From: Pochonia chlamydosporia 170
Taxonomy: Eukaryota > Ascomycota > Sordariomycetes > Hypocreales > Clavicipitaceae
Assembly (NCBI RefSeq): GCF_001653235.2
Contig: NW_019154052.1
Span: 124,001 to 188,000, forward strand
Reading direction: 5' to 3'
Length of the DNA: 64,000 nucleotides
Part shown: positions 33,979-43,337 of the stretch, in pieces
How positions within the stretch are numbered: the first letter of the stretch is position 1
Layout of the letters: each line of letters begins with the position of its first letter
The notes under the pieces: model-generated
Seen by the model: only the letters and a program-made list of their open reading frames with translations
The model's database searches: none
What the model was told of the DNA's origin: nothing
Translations under genes and position numbers: made by a program

Positions 33979-36432
33979 ATGTCTCTAGTCCGTAGATTTC
34001 TCCTCTGTGGAGCACTGTTGTTTTCTTCGTGCCTTTCAGAGCAACCTCCGTCTCTCGATGGTATTCACAACTTTGCTAATCGACTTTTCGATGGACAAGC
34101 CGACTCCTTCTTCTTTGAGCTCACGGGAGACCACAAATTGTGGTCTCGCTGGAATCAACCCGTGAATGATAATTATACTGTTTTTGAGGATGGCAGCGGG
34201 AAGATTCGGGTGCAAGGTACTACGGTAAACGCCTTAGCACGTGGGTATGTTTGATATCTCCCTGATCACTAGGCCCACGAAGATCGGACCAATGATGAAA
34301 ATGCTCAATCTCTAACATCTGTAGCCTTCGACATTATGCCAACGACATCCTTCAACTCGACGAGTTTTGGTTCTTGGATAGGCCCCAAGTACCCAAACCA
34401 CTGCCTCGGCCAAAGCTTACATTGACTGGAGCTAGCGTTGTCCCATGGAGATATAATCTTAACACTGGTACGAATTAACTTTTTGCGTCTCGATTAAATA
34501 ATTTCCTAAGCTAACCCAAGTGCAGTTACATTTTCATACACATTTGCTTGGTATACATGGGACGAGTGGGAGAAACTCCTTGACTGGGCGGCATGGCGCG
34601 GCATTAATTTGCAGCTCGCATGGGTTGGCTATGAGAAAATATTCCTAGATAGCTTCCGCGATCTAGGAATGACTACCGATGAGATTCTAGCCTTTTTTAG
34701 CGGTCCAGCTTTCCAGGCGTGGAACAGGTTTGGAAACATTAAAGGATCATGGGGTGGGATGGGCAATCTCACTGTCTCTTGGATTGAGTCACAGTTTTCC
34801 ATGCAGAAAAAGATAATTGCTCGCATGGTTGAGTTGGGAATTACTCCGGTCCTGCCGGCCTTCCCTGGATTCGTTCCGGATGCCATAACTCGCATACGTC
34901 CCAACGCATCCGTCACACGAGCACCCAACTGGCTGCGGGTGGATGGCTACAGCCAAGACTATTTTCTAGATCCCCTCGATTCGATATACGCAGAGCTGCA
35001 GCACTTGTTTGTGTCGAAACAGATTAAAGCATTTGGAAATATTACTAGTTTTTACACGCTAGACCAGTTCAACGAAATGACGCCCGGATCTAGTAACACC
35101 GATTACATCCGCAACGTGTCTAGGGCGACGTACCGTGGACTTACAGCAGCAAACCCTTCCGCTGTTTGGCTGATGCAAGGCTGGTTGTTCTATAGCAGCT
35201 CAGGGTTCTGGACACAACAGACTATTGATGCATACTTGGATGGCATCGGGGAGAAGTCCAATGCATTAATCTTGGATCTCTATTCTGAGAACTATCCCCA
35301 GTGGCAGCGCACTAAGAGCTTCTCTGGCAGGCCTTGGATCTGGTGCCAGCTGCACAACTTTGGCGGAAATATGAACCTTTTTGGCCAGATATCCAAGATC
35401 ACCAAGGGACCAATCTCAGCGTTGGCGGAATCTGATACATTGGTTGGTTTTGGACTAACGCCAGAAGGATATGAAGGTAATGAGGTTGTATACGATATCC
35501 TCCTCGATCAGGCGTGGTCTGCATCTCCCATTGACACGAAGGATTATTTTCGCAAGTGGACAACACTGCGATATGGCGCTATAAAAGCACTGCCAAAATC
35601 TCTCTTTAAGGCTTGGGATATTTTGAGACAATACATCTATGATTCCACTAACCCGGACATACCGTCGACTGGTGTTGGTGTTTACCAGCTGCAACCCAAC
35701 CTGCGTGGACTCGTGAACCGGACTGGCCACTGGCCCGCCCCAACAGCGCTACACTACGACCCGGACATGCTCAAGAAGGTATTGGGCTTAATGCTGCAGG
35801 CCGTGGCCGATAAACGGTCATTGGGAAACGCCGCAGCTTTCCAACTCGACCTGGTTGACGTGACCAGACAAGTGATGACGAATGCGTTCGACGACATGTA
35901 CTTGGACCTCATCAGCACATACAATAGGAGTGTGGTGAGCAATAACACAGCGGGCTCTTCGCGAGGGCCGGCATTAATTGCCAAAAAGGGCAAAAGACTC
36001 CTCGATTTTCTTGATGCTCTAGACTTTGTTCTCTCAACGCAGGAACACTTTACATTTGACAAGTGGCTCTATAGCGCCAGGGACTTAGCCCAAAGCCCCC
36101 AAGAGGTAGACCTCAACACATTTAATGCTCGCAGCCAGGTAACTGTATGGAACTGGGACGCGCCGTTTTTGAATGATTATTCTGCCAGGGCCTGGAGTGG
36201 CCTGATTAAATCCTACTACTATCAGCGGTGGGCGATTTTTATCAAGGGTCTTGAAGATGCTCTGAGGAATGGTGTATTGGATGAAAAAGCATTAAATCAG
36301 AAGATTCGTATGTTTGAGAGGGACTGGCAGTACATGGGCTCGACGGACTCTAGGCAAGCAAAGTCCACCGCCTTAAGTTCATTGCAGCAAGTAATAAAGC
36401 AGTGGCCGGATGTATTTAAAATGATCGTCTGA
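33979..36432 (+). CDS. Secreted alpha-N-acetylglucosaminidase, GH89 (NAGLU-like)
   Basis: GH89 enzymes hydrolyse terminal alpha-linked N-acetylglucosamine; the animal enzyme acts in heparan sulfate breakdown. Three exons, 33979-34244, 34325-34467 and 34526-36432, give about 771 residues. The 80- and 58-nt introns are GT-AG. Splicing restores ALARGLRHYANDI and VPWRYNLNTVTFSYTFAWYTWDEW, the conserved start of the family. Of several in-frame starts, the ATG at 33979 begins a signal peptide. The catalytic domain shows the MALNGINL-like segment AWRGINLQLAWVGYEK, then SGPAFQAWNRFGNIKGSWGG, GITPVLPAFPGFVP, FYTLDQFNEMTPG and IWCQLHNFGGNMNLFG, all typical of GH89, with the acid/base and nucleophile glutamates expected within these blocks. 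The C-terminal helical domain is full length. GH89 is not common in fungi, so this is a distinctive gene. Confidence 0.95.
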
Positions 36433-37125
36433 GATGTCAGGCTTTTATATCAGATCTGTTTCTAACGACTATCTGTTAGATAACTCTAACTTGACTCCCC
36501 CTCGCACTTAAAAAGAACTATTGCTTGCATTACGTATATCGAGCCTCCAGATGACAGCAGTCATGTAGGCTCCCGCTGACCGTGCAGGATGTTGCTACCT
36601 ACCTAGGTACCCAGATAACAAGGGAACAAGGGTACAGTACGCGGGTCTGCCGTCAGCACTTTTTAAGTGGCCGACATATATCAAATTGACGGATTGTCGT
36701 CACGGTTAGTTGGCTCTTCACATCCCTTTCGCCAGGCAATCAGGTAAGCGCTCTTCAGTCACAGCCCAGGTTTGCTTCGGTCGTCCACATCAAGTCAAAC
36801 ATCCTCGACGACCGCGGAAAGCTCGCAGAAAGATGCCGTGAGATTTTACAAGCGCAGACTGACAAGACATACTACCCTTAGTTGATTTGTTCTTCCTCTT
36901 CCTGCGATCAGTTGCGTTGGAGACGAAGATCACACATATATCCTGTGCGACAACAAGAACGGCTGCAAAAAGAACATTCTATCGTGGCTAAAAGGAAACT
37001 GACCGGCTTAGACAACATGTCACCTAACACAGAACAGGCCAAAAAGCCATTTTCGACTGAGAAAGCGAATCAGAGTGGTCGCAAACCAGTGGGGAGTCGT
37101 CAACACGGCCACCTCGAAAACCCAA
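36433..37125. other. Intergenic region, no gene recognised
   Basis: About 690 nt after the GH89 gene. A plus-strand open frame of 96 codons at 36882-37172 has no domain; it runs in a different frame from, and overlaps, the small spliced gene called at 37126. Confidence 0.5.
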
Positions 37126-37501
37126 ATGTCACCAGTTTCCCACCCCATCACGGGAGAGAAGCTTCCAGCTGACTATACACCCGCTGCGGAAATAAACAGA
37201 TACGATAGCACAGACGAAGAGGGCATCCATCGGTCGATTTACTTGCCTAAAGGGTCCGCAAGTGCAGCTCGCAGGTATGCTGCTGAGAACAATTATACAG
37301 AGCTGGCAAAATTCCCAGTTTGGTGTAGGTTCATTTCCCATACTGTACACGCTATACCTCGTACCAACTTCCCTAGAGATACTAACTTGATGTACCTATG
37401 CAGCGGGCCAGGGATATGCCCCAGAGGATTATGATATCATCAGACCAGATGGGGAAAGCCATTGTTGCAAGGATTTCATGATTGACAAGAAAAGCGACTG
37501 A
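37126..37501 (+). CDS. Small hypothetical protein, two exons
   Basis: I do not recognise this gene. It is called because exon 1 (37126-37324) and exon 2 (37404-37501) join through a GT-AG intron of 79 nt into one open frame of 98 residues, and the second exon reads as ordinary polar coding sequence up to its stop. The frame is open upstream to before 37075 but without an ATG, so ATG 37126 is used. A missed 5' exon is possible. The product is hydrophilic, with no signal peptide or membrane segment. It has an acidic/polar middle, an Ala/Arg-rich stretch around residues 43-52, and an aromatic Gly-Tyr-Asp-rich C-terminal part with a Cys-Cys pair. It lies at the left edge of the HET/ankyrin island; any functional link is speculation. 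Confidence 0.4.
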
Positions 37502-37613
37502 CGGCGCTACTACAAAGGTGTTTGTTCTAGTCTTTCTTCCCTAGGTCAAACAGTCAACTACCTGCCGCCCCGAAAAATTCTATAGTAATAAGTGTGCTGG
37601 TCATTAGCAAGAA

Positions 37614-37980
37614 TCAAGATATTTTCGCGCCGCTGGCTAGGAGACTTTGCACTAATACTTCGTCCTGTGACATGACTGCCAACTCTCATGGTGTCGTACC
37701 CGCCGAATCCGTTGCATCAATATCTGCGCCATAGCTCAAGAGCAACTCTACCATTGAGGTTCTTCTGTGTTACACCGCTAAGTGAATGGGGAGAGAGCTG
37801 GTCTTGTCTGAGATATTGACATCTACACCGTTCAAAATAAACAAACGTGCTATTACCTCTGAATCCCCCTTTAATGTCATTAGCAGCATGTTAGAAGAGA
37901 CTTGACCGGAAACTCTATTTTCCATACTGCTTGTCGTGTATTCGTAGGGCTCGAGGAAACAAGTTGAGGGTTTCTAGACT
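37614..37980 (-). pseudogene. Decayed ankyrin-repeat gene fragment
   Basis: Read on the minus strand from about 37960 down to 37614, one frame gives ankyrin repeat sequence over two to three units. These include VIARLFILNGVDVNIS, then VELLLSYGADIDATDSAGTTP, then VQSLLASGAKIS. These are canonical helix-turn-loop signatures. The same frame has an in-frame TAA near 37775 and a TGA near 37685 between repeats, and another TGA at 37614-37616. There is no upstream ATG or splice structure that bypasses them, so this is a relic of a longer ankyrin protein. It lies in opposite orientation to the large NACHT-ankyrin gene about 5 kb away. It could be a broken paralogue of that class of protein, but similarity between the two was judged only by motif. 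Confidence 0.72.
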
Positions 37981-40042
37981 CGTACAATGTTAGCTTACTC
38001 ATTGGAATGATATTGGGCACCGCAATACGGCTGACGTTCGGTTGTACTTGTCTGTGCTAATTTGCTGTGTAGTATAAGACACAGAAGGGGTGTTAGGAAA
38101 TAGCTATGCAGCTATGTAGCGAATTCAAGACCATAAATAGGGAGATAAAGATGAAAAGAATTGTGGCAAAAGCCGGGAAAGAATCATAAAATAAAGGAAT
38201 AAAAAGCAAAAGAAAAACAATTCTACTCATCAAAATAATACGCACATCGAATGGGAAGCGTTCTTCCTCAAAACAAGAAGGCAACGTCGAGTTATTCTTC
38301 GAAATTGACAACCATGTTTAGCTTGCTACATCATTGCAATCCATAAATTGCGACTCGTTTTGTCCGATTGTTTGCCCAGCGTCTGTCAAGTAGGGTCCGA
38401 AGCCATCCTGGAAAGGAGTAAAAGTATCAGAACAATCTCCATGTTCATGTGGCGTTGTGGTTGTGGAACTTGTTGCCGTTTCCAGATCGTAAAATGGCGC
38501 TTTAGGAACGGCGTCTGAGTCCACCGGATTGCGCCTGCCGTCTTTGAAGGTGTCTTCAACGGACGCACTGTAGGGCGAGCTTCTAACTGCTGTTTTATGA
38601 TTTTGGCGCCAGGAAAAGAGAGAGAAACTTAGCAAGGTGTCGTTTCGGCCCTGACCTTGTGGACCGAGTCTTGGGTTGTGGCCATTGCTGAATCCATTCT
38701 CTTACCCAGACTGAAGCACAATATTGCAAAAGAACTTCTCAGTGATAAATTCAGAGAGTGTTTTATTGATGCCATTGGCGTTCCAGCTAATGACCAAGTC
38801 CAGCCTCTATCATGTGGGACCAGTTGTAAGAGCGAGTGTCTTATAGGATCGTGTAGGAATGCTTCTCGTGAATCGATAGAGTAACCTGTTTAATTTTAGA
38901 AAACCTTGAGCTCTACATAGCAATTCCTGGGCACAATACTGCCTTGCATTAAGCTAGATGCTCCTAGTGACTGCCTATTTCTGCCAACGGCCACTTTTTC
39001 TCTTTGCAACCGAAGAAGAGAGCCAGTGCAAGCCGACGGAAATGTATGCGCAGCAGTTGTACCGTGGTTAGGAGGTGTGTTAAGCTGCATTTATAGCGGC
39101 ATTGCACCTGATGCGTGGCCTAAGCCAGCGTCACTAAACGTGCGTAAAGAGCCTGCGCCATGCATGGCGACGTGATCAACTTGCTCTCCAATCCGCCGAG
39201 GCGTCTCTCTTACTAGAGACTGAGATTGATGGTTTTACAAGAGTCTGACACTTGACGTTCTAGAGACACTGCATCGAATGTTTCCAACCACGGCCAACGG
39301 CAATAAGTGGAAGTGTTCTGTTGCTGGAAACGACGGCCAATTCTACAAATATTCGAAGTCCATATTTTAACTAATATGCTCTACAGAACGCCTGACGATC
39401 AAATCACTAGGAAGACGCTGCAATTCAGGGGCATGGATCAAGCAAGCTGAGTCTCATTGCGCCATCCGCCTCTGGGGACTAATGATTGACTGCTCCTCCG
39501 TTCAAGGTTTGCCAACCTGTATCGTGACAAACCTGGCTTCCGTTCGTGCCAGTGATCGTCGCTATTTGAATGGCCCGACAAGGAACATAAAGGAATAGAT
39601 CTGCGCTCAGTTGTCGCTAAAATCCGACGTAACGCCCACTTGGATCAAATGCTGGATGTCTGTAACCAATGGTGATGAGTGCCTCTTTGGAGATGACGAA
39701 GGCTGGACCGAACCGGGCCCCTAGGCTAAGGGCTTCGTTGCCATGGCGGCTACCTTGGGCTAATGTAGTTAAAGCCGGTCTCTGCGTTTTCTTCAATCGC
39801 AGGCATTTGATGCGCTACCAAGTCAGACTAATGTCGGCAAGGTCGGGTAAAGAAATTCGCATTTAACGGATCCATGCCGGCCCTGGGACGTTTGGGATGG
39901 AGCAAAGCACCAGACTCTCTCATTTCCCCAATCCAAGAACACTCCGCAGCTGCATTCATCAGTACACATTGTCGCGCGGCACATACATTATACATGTGAA
40001 TCTCGGCTTTACTGAACTGAATCACAGCAATTGATTGGCATC
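37981..40042. other. Intergenic region, no intact gene recognised
   Basis: This is 2.06 kb. A 105-codon minus-strand frame at 38318-38635, rich in Ser, Thr and Asp, and a 75-codon plus-strand frame at 38657-38884 have no recognisable domain. Their reading could not be extended by splicing. They may be further decayed genes. The last about 60 nt precede the DUF985 gene start. Confidence 0.45.
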
Positions 40043-40634
40043 ATGCTTCTACAGAACCTCTACACCGTCATCGCAGCACTAGCGTTCCTTTCCACAGAGA
40101 GTCTCGCGACAACGTCGAAGCCAATTGACCAGCGCAAGGCGCAGGAGATAGTGAAACAGCTGAATCTCCAACCAAACCCTGAAAAGGGCTACTACGCGCA
40201 GACATTCGAAGACCCAGATAAAGTCAACAACCGATCCGTTAGCACACTCATCTACTACCTACTTGAGGGTTCTGCAGGAGACTCAAAATGGCACCGCGTT
40301 GACGCTGCAGAGGTATGGCACTATTACGCTGGCGCACCACTTACTCTTTCGTTGTCGCAAGATGATGGCTTGCCAGTTGAAAAGCATGTTCTTGGGGCGG
40401 ACATCTTCAACAAGCAGGCTCCACAGGTTGTAATTCCCAAAGATACGTGGCAAAGCGCACGGTCTGGTGGATCATGGACCTTGGTTGGAACTACTGGTAA
40501 GTTACCATGCTGCGGTCAATTCTTCATGTTCGATATCAGGAGGCTAACGTGAGCCTTTTTCAGTTGCGCCTGGCTTTGTCACAAGTGGTTATGAAATCGC
40601 ACCACCAGGCTGGAAGCCAAAGGGCTCTTCTTAG
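40043..40634 (+). CDS. Secreted DUF985 (cupin-fold) protein
   Basis: Two exons, 40043-40496 and 40564-40634, encode 174 residues over a 67-nt intron. The ATG at 40043 starts a signal peptide (MLLQNLYTVIAALAFLSTESL). The frame before it opens with TTG only. The domain is the DUF985 cupin: LNLQPNPEKGYYAQTF, then STLIYYLLEG, then KWHRVDAAEVWHYYAGAPL, with the His residues of the barrel, then HVLGADIFNKQAPQVVIPKDTWQSAR, and after the intron the terminal APGFVTSGYEIAPP. The family has a small double-stranded beta barrel and members are mostly of unknown role. Some are proposed metal-dependent isomerases or epimerases. A secreted version is less usual than the cytosolic ones. Function unknown. Confidence 0.9.
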
Positions 40635-41199
40635 AATTCGCGAGCATATTTCGCGAGCATGTAGAAATTAATACACGAAGCTTTCAAGCATGACATTTGA
40701 CCTTTTATTTCATAACGCTCAGAACTGCATTTGAAGTCGCATATTCATGAAATCTTCAGAGGCATTGCTGGGGACAAGTCCTAACATCATCATGGCAAGT
40801 TTTGAAGACCGTATCCAGCAATACCCGGACCCTCCTAGAGAGCAGATAAAGGGTCCGCAGAAACGTCTCGCCAAGACTAAGGAGACCTTTGTTTAAGTCT
40901 GGAAATGTCCTAATCTTCATAAAGAAGATAAAGCTGTGGTAACCGCTTCTGCGGCCCGTACGCGTACCGGCCAAAGTTTGGCGCAGAACGGATCCAGAAT
41001 CTTGGTCCTTTGTTCGCCTTAGCCTGAAAATGGAAGTGATGATGATTCCAGCACACATGAGATATTACATGCAAGTCTCCATCAAGCCGACCATCGCCTT
41101 GATGATCGCACAGACGAGGTCATCAAGAGCTTGAAGAAGCTCTTCTACACTGTAAGGGGATACGAAGACCTCCTCAAATATCAAGATTGAGGGCCACTG
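40635..41199. other. Intergenic region, possibly 5' part of a decayed HET gene
   Basis: Fragments here look weakly coding: a short polar frame starting at ATG 40792 and ending after about 35 codons, and a Lys/Leu-rich frame around 41100-41190 closed by a TGA. They may be the decayed 5' half of the HET pseudogene that follows, but no motif proves it. Confidence 0.4.
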
Positions 41200-41975
41200 G
41201 CACTTTTTTACGGAGAATCTTGCAGATGCCCTCTGTCATATCAGATGCCTCTCATATGACACGGACGTACCTGAAGGGTCCAAGCCGACACCAACCTTCT
41301 GATGGATTGACGCCATCTGCGTCAATCACTCCAATCAGATTTCATCTTTAAGAATGACAATCATGAGTTGCTGCGTGCTACTGGTCGCTGCCTAGATACT
41401 GTCGGTCTGCTGAGGTGACGCCCTAAGAGCACTGGACGGATGCACAGCTTGATGCTCTGTCTAATTTACGGATAACATTGGCTAAGAATGTTCTAAGGAA
41501 CACAAACGCACCCATGTTTGACACGGAATTTGCAACAGATTATGCCACCGAAAACGCTACCCGGATCAAATTCGTCTCGGCTGCCACCGACCTGGGAGCA
41601 CCGCGGCTCGTCACTGTGGCACCGGTGAGCGTCGTAGACAAGTACCAAATGGTGCAGAGTCTGCTGCTACCTAATATCGTGAACTCTATGTTCAGCAACG
41701 GAGATCTACCATGGCGTATCCGAGTCCAGCCACGCAAGTCTGGCGTGGGACGTCGACTGTGCATCACAAAGCCGGGTCATGCCTATGGCACTGTAGTCCG
41801 GATACCAATGGATACAAAGGCTTGTGATGAAATATCGGACTTCTGGGGGACACGCTCCATCTACGTACCGAGAAAGTTAAAGGGGGGGCAAATACGTCGT
41901 TGTCGGTGACGTCTGTAAGTATTTTCCCGTGGCCGGAGCAATTCACATTCACTGTTTCTGACTGGGTACAGGTTC
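41200..41975 (+). pseudogene. Decayed HET-domain (heterokaryon incompatibility) gene
   Basis: HET domains are found in fungal proteins that trigger cell death after fusion with a genetically different strain. Around 41217-41340 one frame reads ENLADALCHIR, then after about 20 residues the hallmark WIDAICVN. The codon immediately before the Trp is a TGA stop, and downstream the frame degenerates and stops. A 3' block at 41514-41880 is open and reads as the usual HET-protein C-terminal region, ending in GTRSIYV. The conserved YVVVGDV segment then appears only in a different frame after a run of seven G at 41882-41888, indicating a one-base frameshift. A plausible GTAAGT...ACAG intron (41915-41971) follows. 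Broken frames in at least two places make this a pseudogene. Confidence 0.78.
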
Positions 41976-43337
41976 GGAGATATACGTCTTTCTCCATATC
42001 CGGAGCTCCAACTTGACTTCTGAGACTACTGAATTGCGTGGGATGAGTACAGAGGACGCCCTGATGTTTGGCCAGTTGCATAACAGCCATAACTACTGTT
42101 CGGGTGATGTTTTAGCCCCTGTGCGTAACTGGCTTATACTGCTGAGAAAGAGCGCCTTGCTACTTAAACAACGGGTCTCATTCGATAAATATTGACACTT
42201 CAACGAAAGAAAATACAGAGTCTCAAGAAAAATTCAGGGTAGACGACAGACAGATAATTCAGTTTACGGGAGAAGCGCGGAATTGTAACAAATCAATCTG
42301 CAGGGCCGCACAAAGTCTTGCTTAAGAATGTGCTTAAGAATGTACAACGACTTTAGAACAGCATGTCAAGCTGTTGCAAGGCAGCGCTCTCAGAGGGTGA
42401 AAATCTGCTTGTCTGGTCTGAGACGTTCATTCCAGCAGCTCAGCTCCCATCTTCTGCGTTATGCGCAGCAGTAGTAGGTAGCTGCTGGTTCACCCGTGGC
42501 TGCCTGAAGTATATTGAAATATGAAATATCCCCCGCATCCCTTCAACAAAAGAACCGTCGTTAGTGTTTCCATCACCCCCCCCTACGTTGATACCAGCGG
42601 AGAGTGACATTATGACTAATGTGAACCGCCGTTGCTAACAAGCCGCATAGAATAAATTACACACAATATTTGCTACGTCGAAAATGAAGTGGTAGGGCAA
42701 GGTGGTATAATGGCAACAAAGGACGCTGCAGGGCCTGGTGCGTTCATCCGTCGCTCAATATGTCGCCGGCTTGTGTGAGTATCTCATTATGACTCTGGGT
42801 CATTCCCTAAGACATAACGCATAAGGCGCAAAGTTTCATGTTTCGTCCCCAGGACTCGGAGCTTGGCGCGTCCCACCTGCAATTTGGTTCAGGCTGAACC
42901 CACTGATCTTCGTGGTCGTAGCCACATTGCAGGTTTAATTTCTCAGCTCAAAGTGGACATCACATCCAGCCATGAAGCACCAAAGGTAGCGAGGCTGGCA
43001 ACCTCTATCCACCAGAGTTGAGAATCCTGAGGTGGAGGGCAGTACTGACAAGGATACCTTCGTGCACGAGAGTGATCAGGCACCCAACCGGAACTGCGCT
43101 CAGCCGCACAATTGCTCATCTGGTTTTGCACCAAGATCACATCAAAGCGTGGTGGATTCACAGACAAATGCTGGTGTCGACTTCTCATGGGCAACTTGTT
43201 TCGCATTATACGCTGTGTCGTAAGATTTGCTGTTCATCCACTGTCTTTCATTTTCTATGACACCTCATTAGCGGTTTTTCGTTTGCAACAAAGGCCAGAC
43301 GAGACCTTTTCCCGCCAAACCTGCCAACCGATCTGTC
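41976..43337. other. Intergenic region before NACHT-ankyrin gene
   Basis: This is 1.36 kb. Some HET-gene 3' sequence may continue to about 42195 in a short open frame. A frame at 43032-43223 looks weakly coding but begins without ATG and ends in a stop; it could be a lost 5' exon of the NACHT-ankyrin gene. No promoter element is obvious. Confidence 0.45.

Noticed and set aside
41514..41909. Calling the open block after the HET hallmark as an intact small gene
   Set aside because: Its content is the C-terminal part of a HET protein and its natural end is out of frame, so it was placed in the pseudogene.
43032..43223. Possible 5' exon of the NACHT-ankyrin gene
   Set aside because: The frame lacks an ATG and a convincing donor joining the main exon; kept as a test in the findings.
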